This document shows positions 1 to 8,700 of a stretch of DNA of 16,983 bases, piece by piece. Position numbers and translations under genes: made by a program. The notes under the pieces are model-generated. The model did not search any database. It was given only the letters and a program-made list of their open reading frames with translations, and was not told where the DNA came from. This DNA is from Echinostoma caproni (taxonomy: Eukaryota; Platyhelminthes; Trematoda; Plagiorchiida; Echinostomatidae): the NCBI GenBank assembly GCA_900618425.1, contig UZAN01043292.1, forward strand, positions 25,415 to 42,397, given 5' to 3'. Each line of letters begins with the position of its first letter. Position 1 is the first letter of the stretch.

Positions 1-104
1 TTTAGCTTACTCCGATAAAATTCGCCAAAAGAAACACCATCGTTTGGTTTCAATATTCTATTTACTCAGTGACACTCCCGATGGAACCTTTCCATTATCT
101 TTGG

Positions 105-136
105 CACCTCTTGCGCAATCATCACCATGTTTATAT
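105..136 (+). repeat. Diverged direct repeat, copy 1
   Basis: This copy runs from CACCTCTTGC to TTTATAT and matches 256-287 at 29 of 32 positions by direct reading. The starts are 151 bp apart. Similarity fades quickly beyond the 32 bp, so the pair may be the remains of a tandem duplication with a unit of about 150 bp, or a short dispersed repeat. Confidence 0.7.
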
Positions 137-255
137 TCACGAAAGCAACTGCATAACCGCATCCGCTGAAATAGGAATATAAGTCAAACTGTCTTAAATC
201 ATTCCCGAAATGTAGATAGATATACATCTTTGGGAAATGTTTAGTGTATACATGC

Positions 256-287
256 CACCACTTGCACAATCATCACCATTTTTATAT
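256..287 (+). repeat. Diverged direct repeat, copy 2
   Basis: Partner of 105-136, with three substitutions and no indels over 32 bp. The shared core is CAATCATCACCAT followed, after one variable base, by TTTATAT. Confidence 0.7.
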
Positions 288-439
288 CCCAGACGGCACT
301 ACAAAAATATTATAGAATCTCGCTGGAATTTTAACCAACGAGGCCAGTTCATTCCTTCATGTATGCTTTTGAATCACGTCAGTTTTCATTTGTTTCTATT
401 TCCTTCCATTAAATAATATATCTGATTGGTGTTCCGTTG

Positions 440-815
440 TGAATATCTGGAGTGTTATAACACCTTTCAGGACGACACTAGCCCGAAGGCTTGTATTGAG
501 TTCGAATCCGACATGTAAGCCGGTTATTCCATTGTTTTGCTACTGCAAAACCGTAATAACAAGGTTGATATAAGAGTAGTGAAATATGGCAATATCTTCG
601 GTGGAAGCCGTCTTCTGAATGATCATTCGACTTCTTTGGTCAGTATCTAACCCTGAAACGTGCCACAGTTAGGTTATCCGTAAAGTCTTATATGGAATGG
701 CTTCGCAGCGCGAGTGGTAGCCCTTTGATTGGCCGCTACCCCTTCCTGAAAATTGTGCCACTGTGTATTCAATAAAAAGAAGTAAAAGTAAAAAGAAAAA
801 AGAAAGATGACAAAG
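440..815 (+). mobile_element. Putative SINE or short retroposon with A-rich tail
   Basis: The stretch carries GAGTTCGAATCCG at about 498-510, one base off the Pol III B-box consensus. Near its 3' end is a possible poly(A) signal, AATAAA at 771-776, running into an A-rich tract to about 815. A B-box-like motif, absence of coding potential and an A-rich tail are what a tRNA-derived SINE would show. I could not place a convincing A box or fold a tRNA head, and both boundaries are guesses. It could equally be the 3' untranslated end of a longer plus-strand retrotransposon. The tail faces the 3' end of the minus-strand CR1 relic that starts near 885. Confidence 0.35.
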
Positions 816-884
816 AAATACAATTGCTAAGCATACAAAAGAACAATCCTAACCAAACTGAATGAAATAAAGTAAAGAAATCAA

Positions 885-1880
885 GGTTCTTTTGGGAATA
901 GCCTACAATCTCATGCTTTTCGCGTTGCATAGGTTTATGGTGAGGTTACAAAACAGAGATGTAAATGACTCCTTGTGTAAAATGGTCACATTGTGCCGAA
1001 TTCTGACAGCAAGTGCCACGGCTGGCTTGAGTTTTGCATTATTTTTTACACCATAATCACTTCTCCTCTGATGTGCCGCTATTGATTTGAATATGAACTC
1101 AACATTTCCAGCCTCCCTGCGTATGAATAGTAATTCTACCTCGTGAACATTTCGGTGTTCATCCTTTGTAGGTGCCCCAACATTTTACAATCACGTTGTA
1201 GCCATGGCTTCCATGCCTAGATAGCGTACCCTGTGGGTGGGCGAATATCACACAAGGGAAATGCGCTGACTCAGACCGGCCAAAGACGCGCCAAAGAAAA
1301 CCGACAATGTTTACAGCTGCGTTCAACACTGTGGCGCAGTTGAATGAGCAGCCTACGTTTTCTTGAATGATCGTGTCGAGTTCCTGCTCTTTTGAGACAT
1401 GTGGCAGTTGTTTATTGCCAATGAAATACGAAAATCACCTCTATTGCCGTAGTAATAAAACCTTACAATTTGGCTCATTTAATTCAGTATCGTTCCGAAG
1501 AGACCAGAGATGAGCTTCCAGTGTTTCCTGGGGTGCCAACGACTCTGCTGGTTGCGTCACTGTAATCCAAACTTTGATGTCATCTGCAAACAGCAATGAT
1601 GTGGGCCCCCCAGAGCCTTTGCTACGTCAATTATGAAGGTCGGGAAAATTTGCGGACCAAGCACATCCTTGTAGAACCCAGCGGGTAATGTCCATAGAAC
1701 TGGAAAGTGAATCAGAAACACGAACCTATACGGTCCGGTGTCGGAGGAATCCTTCAATACAAAACAGCATGACGCCCCGAATACTGTACTTATAAAGTTT
1801 CTGCAATTGAACCTCGTGGTTCAGACTGGACGCTTTCGGGAAGTACAGCCATTGCCCTCATCAAATCCATATACGCTAAC
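885..1880 (-). mobile_element. CR1-like non-LTR retrotransposon relic (RT core to C-terminus)
   Basis: This is the decayed 3' half of a CR1-like (jockey superfamily) element, which would have encoded an endonuclease-RT for target-primed reverse transcription. In minus-strand order one sees a motif A region ending LNHEVQLQKLY (about 1845-1785), the palm stretch EGFLRHRT (about 1755), the motif B remnant GVLQG (about 1680), VLGPQIF, FIIDVAKALGGP, and motif C FADD (1590-1579). The thumb-region stretch ELNEPNCKVL follows, then GNKQLPHV and RVFGRSE. Further on are traces of RGEVIMV and KIMQNSSQ and a C-terminal part down to about 885. Breaks include stops at 1726-1728, 1441-1443 and 1435-1437, and frameshifts near 1670 and near 1600, the latter beside a G run. 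The 5' part with the endonuclease is absent, as expected for 5' truncation. Confidence 0.85.
1159..1596 (-). pseudogene. CR1-like RT, frame-conserved segment with FADD motif
   Basis: This is the best preserved part of the CR1 relic. From LLFADDIKVW at 1596 down to the stop at 1159-1161 a single frame of 146 codons can be followed, interrupted only by TAG at 1441-1443 and TGA at 1435-1437. The segment holds the catalytic double aspartate of RT motif C, the WSLRNDTELN and NCKVL thumb-region words, and then GNKQLPHV, CATVLNAAV and RVFGRSE, typical of the region after the palm in CR1-like proteins. Persistence of one frame over about 440 bp suggests this insertion is younger than most others in the window. 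It has no start of its own and depends on upstream RT sequence that has shifted frame. Confidence 0.85.
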
Positions 1881-1937
1881 CATAACAATGTGCTGACTCA
1901 ACGGAGGGGGAAACGTTTTTACAGGCATGGGGACATT

Positions 1938-2420
1938 TCATAATCTAAGGTTAGGACAAAGTTCGCTTACTGTCCGCTCTTTTTTTATCAGTAGACGAGG
2001 TATGGGTGAATTGCTGTATTCGTTACTTAGAGATGAAATATGGCGAAATTGGGAGCGTGTTGAATGATGGGAACGACAAGGTGACATTTCTGCATGCAAT
2101 GGGTGGTCAGGATCTATGAAAATCCTCTCCGCAAACTTCGCACACGAATTTACGTGATACTCTGAAAACAGTAAAGCTAATTCACTCACACGAATAGAAG
2201 AGACACGACTAATAATGGTTAGACCACGGCGTGAGACTTTGGAATCCTGTTTGAGTAAACCAGGAAAAATAACTGAGGAACAATAGAATAAGATGGGGAG
2301 AACACACTGATAAACAAAGGTACAAATGACTGAGTGGGATGCACGAAACTGCTGGAGCGGTCTTATTTGAAATCCTAGGCCCCGCAATCCACAATGCAGT
2401 TGTGGATGTGGGTTGAGCAA
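1938..2420 (-). pseudogene. Uninterrupted RT C-terminal open frame, 160 codons
   Basis: This is the longest open frame in the window that corresponds to a real protein family. It ends at a natural stop and runs without interruption through the RT thumb and C-terminal region. Landmarks are CVLPILFYCSS at about residues 39-49, FPGLLKQD at about 52-59, SELALLFSEYHVNSC at about 79-93, HPLH near 106-109, and STRSQFRHISS at about 120-130. About 20 amino-terminal residues, including HPQLHCGL, do not look like RT and may be chance extension. It is a fragment: the catalytic palm lies in another frame at 2455-2709, so no functional protein is expected. The lack of stops suggests a relatively recent insertion. 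Confidence 0.75.
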
Positions 2421-2709
2421 TGGACATGGCTATCTTTTGTTACATCAAGATAGCTCACAAGATAAAGATTGCTATCATGCACAGTGGGTTCTGTCGGATA
2501 TGGGTAGTGAACAAAAATTGTATTAAACACTGAACACATATACTGGGGTTTTGGGTTTGCCTCGATGAGGAGGAGAGTGATTGAATTTGATCAAGATTGT
2601 CGATGAAAGCGCTTAGATCGGAGTAAGAAGAAATAGGTTGGCCCAACAAGAAGTCATCTGCATATTTCAAAATTCGTGCAAGAGAAACACAAGGATTGCT
2701 CGTTACCAT
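1938..2709 (-). mobile_element. Non-LTR retrotransposon RT relic, second lineage
   Basis: This is the RT C-terminal half of a jockey-superfamily element distinct from the CR1 copies. The upstream frame (2709-2455) has LARILKYADDFLLGQ, containing RT motif C YADD, then SYSDLSAFIDNLDQIQSLSS. After a frame change and an apparent loss of some tens of residues, the downstream frame (2420-1938) carries FVYQCVLPILFYCSS and IFPGLLKQDSKVSRR, then HPLHAEMSPCRS and STRSQF. The YCS and HPLH words are typical C-terminal landmarks of this type of RT. Nothing identifiable as endonuclease or RT motifs A and B lies upstream, although 2710-2830 may be heavily decayed palm sequence. Its 3' end lies only about 60 bp from the 5' limit of the CR1 relic, on the same strand. 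Confidence 0.8.
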
Positions 2710-3925
2710 TGCTTTGCAACCAAAGGTTTTCCGGTTCCATCATCAGGGAAACTCGATGGATTGCTTGTCCATTCTATGCTAAATTGAAACGGACGGGTAA
2801 AATTAGACACTAATGTGTATGCACTGGAAATAAATGACAAACTTGAAACTCTCTTCGCAAACAAAATGGAAACGAAGAGTACCGGAATGTTTAATCGAAT
2901 TACTTATTGCAGGATCCCATCGCGTACAGATCTGTGATCGGTTTTCTATTTAGTGTAACTGATGCGTTTAATTGCGAGTGTTGCTTTGGTGTGACGCCAA
3001 CAGATTTTAAACGCCTACTTGCTCTTCCCCAGGTACCGCCGCCCCGGAGTGTCACTCAGCCGCCAAAACGTCCTATCTATATTTATTCTCAATCTTGGAA
3101 GCACGTTCCATATCCACTGAAACGGCGCACATCAGTTCTTCCCGTTATTTTATGAAAATCTCAAATTGAACTAACTTCATTTTCATATTTAGAGCTGAAG
3201 GACACCTTTGAGATTGTCGTTTACATAACGGAGTTATGAAACGTTTAAGTGGATATGAATCTTGATTTCATAATCATAATATCCAGTAATATATGTGAAT
3301 GAAGATCTCTCGGCGACTTTGTCATAAGTTTTCCATTCTTTGAGTTTGCACGGCTGGAGTCGCGCGGACTCTTCTTTGTGCTATCCAATTTGTCCAACCT
3401 TTATATTTTTGGTTAACAATTCATCGCTTCCTTTTGGAAGAATGAAAAAGACTTGATCGACGGTTGCACTCGAACTGACGTTTTCAGTAGCCCTATGCAA
3501 GAATGTATTGAGCAAATGGTAATCATCATTACCGGATTATGACTCACAAAGCAAGAGCATGATCCACGCGATGAGTAAGCAAGTGCAACAATAACATTTC
3601 CATGCTCAATATTTTACTTTTTGGGAACCATGCAAGGCAAGTCCGCAGAAAGTTCAAGTAACCCAGACTTGATGAATAGAATCCCACATTGAATAAACCT
3701 TTGTTGTGCATGAATTGTGAACGATAAGGCAATCCAACTATTTGCCAAGACATCTGGTCAGTTAAACGTAATGAGACGATTCCACACTCAGTTTCAATAA
3801 CTTCCATTCGTTGCCGAATTATGCATCCAGATATCCTCAGTTTCCATTTGGACCAACAGTTGTTTGGCAGTGGTTCTAGAACAGATCAAAGTGGTCTCCA
3901 GTCTTCAGAGTACCAAGGTTATACA
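2710..3925. other. Long stretch without a recognised gene
   Basis: Two unremarkable open frames occur: 82 codons on plus (2907-3155), proline-rich in the middle, and 87 codons on minus (3544-3807). Neither shows a motif I recognise. The first 120 bp may be very decayed upstream RT sequence of the minus-strand relic ending at 2709. The last few hundred bases should hold the amino-terminal part of the Penelope-like element if it was ever present, but I could not read it convincingly. Confidence 0.55.
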
Positions 3926-4087
3926 GACACAATGAAGTCATCTGGGTCAGCCAATCCACGCCTTTAAGGGTTAAACAAGGGCCAGAAGTTTGCATACGGC
4001 TAAGAATAATTCTATCTATGGTCAACTCACTGTACCACTAGACTGCCAAGTGGCTCGTAGGAATTCTCGAACCGGTTCGCACAATGC

Positions 4088-4360
4088 TTGCCATTTAATG
4101 TTGAATTTATATTTGATGGAACATTTTGCCGTCAAATGGACAAATTGACCATGGGTTTTCCAATACTTCTACTGTTTACAGATTTATTTATGGCCCAATT
4201 AGAAAATACAACGTTGAACCCTCAAGTAAAGCAAAGTTGTCCATACTGCTGCTTTCTGGATGACATATTTTGTCTCACACCGAAAGGTAGGAACACAACA
4301 AGATTACTCCAAAAATTCAGTGTAGCTCCCAAATGCATTCAGTTTGCGTTGGAAACATAA
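4088..4360 (+). pseudogene. Penelope-like RT palm fragment (motifs B and C)
   Basis: An open frame of 90 codons covers the palm of a Penelope-type RT. FNVEFIFDGTFCRQMDKL precedes TMGFP, the counterpart of motif B. FLDDIFCLTPKG at about residues 56-67 is motif C with both catalytic aspartates intact, in the FLDD form where YVDD is common. After the frame stops, the text resumes past a TAA with ENDKLVFLDVAFL, the usual continuation in this family. No initiator belongs here: the reading begins where a frameshift joins it to the preceding RT segment that ends at about 4086. Confidence 0.85.
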
Positions 4361-4699
4361 GAAAATGACAAACTCGTATTCCTAGACGTGGCATTCCTCT
4401 GAAAAGTTGATGGTTTCGAGAGATTCCAATACATCACGAGCGCGCAATAACTGCTCTGGCAATGTGCTAAATGGAGAAATAACAAAAAAGGAGGTTCTCA
4501 AAGAGAAAACGGTTATCCTGAACGGTTCACTGAGAGCAAGGTTCAGAAAAGAAGGACATATTCATCCGTCTACCGTCTACAATGGCATGAAATATCAGAC
4601 CTCGTGATAAAACGTCTGACGCGTGCAGCGAAGTGATCCGACAAAGCTCGATTATCGTGCTTGGCAATAGGCTTACCCATTTTCCGAACTGGCCACAAA

Positions 4700-4977
4700 G
4701 TCAGACTGCCTACGCTGACCAATTTTATGGTTCTCCACCCGTCCCCGCGTGTTCGTAATAAAACTTACATTGGCCCCAACTATCTTAATGAATGAAGGAA
4801 CATATCATATGCTAGTTAAAACAATGCAGAATATGGAGCATAAGAACCGGCGTTCATGGTTTTCTAGTGGATGCAGTAGATTCAGATTATACCAGAATCT
4901 GCTTCCACCGTAATATATCGTTTTCTTCGCCCAATCACTCTAACGCAGAACGCTTACGCACACTAGCCACCGTATAG
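4700..4977 (+). pseudogene. GIY-YIG endonuclease remnant of the Penelope-like element
   Basis: Near 4754-4788 the frame reads RNKTYIGPNYLNE, matching the YIG half of the GIY-YIG signature and its following arginine-asparagine-rich helix in Penelope-like endonucleases (YIG at 4766-4774). The preceding RLPTLTNFMVL (another frame) fits the linker before the nuclease. The distal word NHSNAERLRTLATV at 4933-4974 fits the extreme C-terminus. The first GIY half and the intervening catalytic residues cannot be read because of frameshifts and a stop at 4791. Nuclease activity is certainly lost. The assignment rests on order and short motifs. Confidence 0.6.
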
Positions 4978-5955
4978 GCGAAGATCCAGGTAAGCTGCAA
5001 GCATTTCTGGATAACTTCAATCCCAGGGTAGTCATATTCCGTATGCGTTTTGCATCTTCGAAGTGTAAAATGCTACTACAGGAATGGGTTGGTCCAGCAC
5101 TCAGCCTCACTCTAACTGGGGAAGTGATAGAGCAGATGGATGAGTTTCGTTATTTAGGCAGCTACATCTCACTCGGTGGACGCATCACGGATGAAGTGTC
5201 AGCTCGCATACAGAAGGCTCGGTTGGCATTTACCAACTTGAGACATCCGTGGCGCCGTCGCAACATCCGGCNCATCCGGCCATCTGTAAAGGGTTGAGTG
5301 TATGCCGTGACAGTTCGGCCAGTCCTGCTATACGGTGCAGAGGCAGAAAGCAGGATAAAGATAGCCCGTCGATGTTTGAACACCGCTGTCCACGCAGCAT
5401 TGCACGAATCTGGTGGGGTAGCCGGATGAGCGATGCTGAGGTTAGGGGCAGAGGTTTGGATATCCGCGGTCGCCTACTGGAGCAAGTGGTCGATCTCCAT
5501 AGATTACGTTATTTGGGACAGTCAACTAGAGGTTTTTGATTAAAGGTGTTTATGTAGTTTATATCACGTAGGATGAAGCGAACGAGCTAGTATGAGGAAA
5601 GGTAGGCCGTCGTGTGTTTGGGAGTCTATCATGTATAAACCTCCTAGTACAGGGAATTCAGATTACTAAACTTCGATGGCTAGGGCACGTATTGCGTATG
5701 CCCAGCCGTCATTTACCATAACGCGCGTTATTCGCTGTGCCGTTGCTGGCGTGAGGAAACCGCGTGGAGGTCAACAGATAACGTGAAGACCAGGAATGAA
5801 GGAAGGCACAGAAACAATAGGTAGAATAGCTGTCTGTTACCTTCCAGGTTGCTGTCCGAAAGACTCTGCAACTGGTTGATTGAATACATTCAATGATGTC
5901 ATTTCTTATCAGGTCACAATGCTTGAGACGGTGTGTATGCAGGGTTCGATTGCGT
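4974..5955 (+). mobile_element. RTE-clade (SR2-like) non-LTR retrotransposon, 5'-truncated
   Basis: This is the 3' third of an RTE element, beginning immediately after where the RT active-site YADD would lie. It reads IGEDPGKLQAFLDN, then RMRFASSKCKMLLQEW, EFRYLGSYISLGGRITDE and FTNLRHPWRRRNIR (4974 to about 5270). Past a TGA at 5295 comes VYAVTVRPVLLYGAEA. A frameshift near 5350 leads to FEHRCPRSIARIWW and RMSDAEVRGRGL. A disturbed region follows, then LRWLGHVLRMPSRHLP (5671-5718), and the tail with RGGQQIT-like and YLPGCCPKDS words to about 5940. The family encodes apurinic-type endonuclease plus RT; both catalytic domains are missing here. There is one N at 5272. The 3' boundary is approximate because no terminal repeat is visible. 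Confidence 0.92.
5043..5297 (+). pseudogene. RTE RT thumb-region open frame
   Basis: This 84-codon open segment is part of a frame that can be followed upstream to 4974. It covers ASSKCKMLLQEWVG, a Y-L-G-S-Y-I-S-x-G-G segment, and LAFTNLRHPWRRR, all hallmark words of the post-catalytic region in RTE elements of trematodes. It ends at TGA 5295-5297, after SVKG, where intact family members continue into VYNAAVR-type sequence. The same frame does continue after the stop with VYAVTVRPVLLYG. The stop is therefore an inactivating substitution and not a natural terminus. The methionine at 5043 is internal. Confidence 0.9.
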
Positions 5956-8340
5956 AATCTATCAGCTTACCATAGAGGTTCACTTTATTCTCCTTCCTTC
6001 ATATTAGGTCCAATCCTTGTCCACCTTAAATTTTATCATTAAAGTTCTATACATTGCGAGTTTGGCAGCGATGAGTGAAGTTCACCCCACTTTATTTCGC
6101 TGTATGATGACAATGATGAGATTCATTTAACAGCAACTGCCCAACAAAATATTTTTTCACTCTACTCACGCGTCTAACTGTGCATTATCCAAATGTATTC
6201 CAATCGTATCTACTCGCTCACTGAACAAACACGGTCAAGCGCACATAAATGCGTACTCCACCCCTACAAATCCTTCTCACCTTTGCTTATCATGCCACCC
6301 GGACTTAAGGACAGACAGTTGACTATCTGTTCATTTCAATCGAAAGCATCTCATCCCATCCGGTCGTCCGAGTGCTTAGTTGACAGGAAGGACTGAGTGT
6401 CGTGCGGTAAGATGATGGTTGAATCAGGCAGGGCCGGTTAAAATCAATAACAGTCATTCCACATCAATAATAACGAGAAACGGTGAGCTGAATGTTTCAT
6501 CTTTTGTTTTCGACATATTTACCGTGTTGGTTAAAGCTGAGTGGTTTTCTTATTAAGCATTGTGCAACACTATGTGTGTACAACAATTGTAAATATTTTC
6601 AGATGGAGTTGCTGTGTTTTTCGCAGTTCCAGATTGCAATGATGGCTGGTACTCCGCGAAGCTGTATCTTTCTCATTGGAGTGTACTGCGATATGTGAAG
6701 AAATCCTTGGGTGTAATGGATTTGGTGGTGCCTGGTGCATCAACTAACTACATCGTATTGCTGTGAGAAAGGTGTTGGTTTCGAATTTCAGGGTAATTCG
6801 GAACGGATATATGAACCGTTGCAGTGTGTGTAACGGGTTGAAGCATCGGGGTGGCAGTGACATTCTTATACACAACGATCGGAAGGATCACTGAGGAGTA
6901 GAATGATTTGCTCTCGACCGTCAACTAACCTGGTGATCACAAAGAACTGATATTTAGTATTTATTGTGCGTTAGTTTTAAATTTCAAATTGTAAAACATT
7001 GGAACATTAGTATTCTGAGGAACCAAAGTAAACGACATATGGCGATACATGCCTGCCGTGCAAAATCGTGCTTACTTAGGGATCAAACTTATATTTTATA
7101 TAAATATATATATATATATATATCGGACTGGCTCTTAAAGAGCTGTCTATCCAGTGGTTACTCAGTGTTGCAAACAAGGTTATTGTGACGAAAATACACT
7201 TCCTGGGCACAAGTATATGAATGAACTGACAAAAGCATACCGGATGCACATGCCTAACGAGCGGCAAGAACCGCGAAACCGGTCGTGTGTTACCAGGGAA
7301 ATTTTGTCCAGTCATTTACATACTATTTATCATGAAATATATATTTTCACGAAGATATTTCGTCAAGGGAGCGAAAAATGAATTCACCCTTACCGATTTA
7401 TCTCGGTCATATATTGGGAAGCACTGGGGTCAATCAATGTAATTCTAATCGTCTCCCTGAATTATTTTCCTTTGTCCTCATATCGGCTCGCATAGCTTAA
7501 ACTACTTCAAAGCTAGATGTCTTTTTTGTGAAAAGCTAGAATTCTATGAGTTTATCTGGCGGAGAATGTACTCTCTGATTAGTTACGTTTGAGGGGAATG
7601 CGAATTCACATCAAGTGACCGGGATTTCACTTCATTGTGGCCACGTTCGAGGTAACAGAATATGCGAAATGTAAATATGCCACAAGATTTCTGTGTGACG
7701 ATGATGAAGAAACTAGTTCATTGAAAATCAAACGAGTCCTTGACATTTGATATGTTTTATACAATTGATGTACACATACAGTGTGTAGTTGGTTACCGAA
7801 ACCCGCGATTACATATAACACGACAGATTGGAGGTTGAGTTACTACTTTGAGGTCCCAGGGGAAACGAATGGAGGCGATTTCAGGACGATTATATACAGA
7901 ATATTCCGAACGTATTTCTGCAACAAACGTCAATGGTGTTCATCCATATGGTACAGTAACCAGTGAGATGGCTACTGATACGAATATCAAAACAGATCCA
8001 CTTGCTTTGAGAGAAATACAAAGCAGTGTGTGGGCAATATACACTCGAAAACACTCATCTGTTTGGCGAATCAAACATCCGAACCACCAGTCATTCACCG
8101 GTCCGGCGATTGGGAAAACAAGGGGGTTATTTCACCTAAATAAAAACGAGGCTGGATGTAATATGCAATGATTGTAGCTCGAGACGCAGATGCTGATACT
8201 GGTGCGTCCTCCGACCAGGAATTATCGGTCGCAGAGGTTTTGCAGGTGCAGTGATGATTTCGGCTAACGAAACGGCTACGAAACGTATGCGAACGACGTT
8301 TCCGGGTAAGAGAACACAGCGTCACCAACGTGAAGGTGTT
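5955..8340. other. Long region without an identified gene
   Basis: No family could be recognised on either strand. Open frames are all short. The largest is a 107-codon plus-strand frame at 7848-8171 (starts MRSQGKRMEAIS), overlapped by a 61-codon frame at 7781-7966. Because it lies upstream of a CR1-like relic on the same strand it could be that element's amino-terminal part, but no motif supports this. A dinucleotide AT tract sits at 7104-7123. The region just after 5955 is probably 3' untranslated sequence of the RTE copy. Confidence 0.5.
7104..7123. repeat. (AT)n microsatellite
   Basis: A pure AT dinucleotide run of 20 bases, extended imperfectly leftward through TTTATATAAAT to about 7091. 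Such tracts are common in AT-rich intergenic DNA. Confidence 0.9.
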
Positions 8341-8700
8341 TGTCGTAGTCATCCTACTAACCGTGGATTCATCGCTCACCTTCTTTTTGTCATAGTTCCA
8401 ATTGTGTCAGATTCTCTGATGGAACAGTTAGACAAATATAACATTTTTAGCCAATTCTATGAGGTTTCCGGTAACAAAGACCCTGTTCAGCCAAATTGCT
8501 TCGTGTTTGAGGTGAAACGATCAGAACAGATGACGAAGCGGAATCCGTGGATGTGAGTTATGTAGACTTCTACAGCGCATTGGATAGGGTGAACTAGCAA
8601 ATACTGCTAAATAATCTTAATAATAAATTATTGCTCCCTAGTAACGGTCTCTGATGAAAGCCATTGAATTCAACATTTCCAAATGCGAAGTCCTATTTTT
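8341..8700 (+). mobile_element. CR1-like RT relic with catalytic core deleted
   Basis: This is a plus-strand CR1-like fragment. It opens with a degraded N-terminal RT segment, then VSDSLMEQLDKYNIFSQF (about 8407-8460), a family landmark preceding the HGFR motif. A frameshift follows, with FPVTKTLFSQIASCLR in the HGFR-to-cysteine region, then VDVSYVDFYSALDRVN (8547-8594), RT motif A with its aspartate. After a TAG at 8595 comes QILLNNL. Soon after, KAIEFNISKCEVLFL (8659-8703) corresponds to the thumb-region FNxxKCxVL word that normally lies about 100 residues downstream. Motif B (GVPQGS) and motif C (FADD) are therefore missing. Beyond 8703 the frame cannot be followed with confidence. Confidence 0.75.

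Larger units (their letters stand above)
1..440. other. Unassigned left flank
   Basis: No coding frame here resembles a known family. A 67-codon open frame on the minus strand (66-269) has no recognisable motif and is probably chance. The only structure noted is the 32-bp direct repeat pair annotated separately at 105-136 and 256-287. Confidence 0.6.
3926..4977 (+). mobile_element. Penelope-like retroelement relic (RT plus GIY-YIG)
   Basis: Penelope-like elements encode an RT related to telomerase, joined to a C-terminal GIY-YIG endonuclease. Signatures appear in the expected order. KSSGSANPRL (from 3935) is followed by LRIILSMVNSLYH (4000-4038) and AKWLVGILEPVRTML (4045-4089). After a frame change come FNVEFIFDGTFCRQMDKL and TMGFP (motif B), DLFMAQLE, and FLDDIF, whose two aspartates lie at 4259-4264 (motif C). 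The linker SRARNNCSG and EGHIHP follow, then SDLVIKRLTRAAK and KTYIG (4760-4774). The C-terminal word NHSNAERLRTLATV ends at 4974, just before a TAG. There are stops at 3965, 4039 and 4358 and several frameshifts. RT motif A is missing (see the findings). The 3' end abuts an RTE copy. Confidence 0.85.

Noticed and set aside
490..515. tRNA gene suggested by GTTCGAATCC
   Set aside because: No acceptor stem, anticodon arm or A box could be placed around it; kept only as a SINE-type hint.
2735..2765. Minus-strand CTGATGA followed shortly by GAAA, suggestive of a hammerhead ribozyme core
   Set aside because: The intervening stem II would have a loop of only two bases, and no proper cleavage-site UH and stem I closing strand are found. 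Judged coincidental.
5162..5383. Minus-strand 73-codon open frame
   Set aside because: Shadow of the RTE copy on plus, where KCKMLLQEW, LRHPWRRR and VLLYG are readable.
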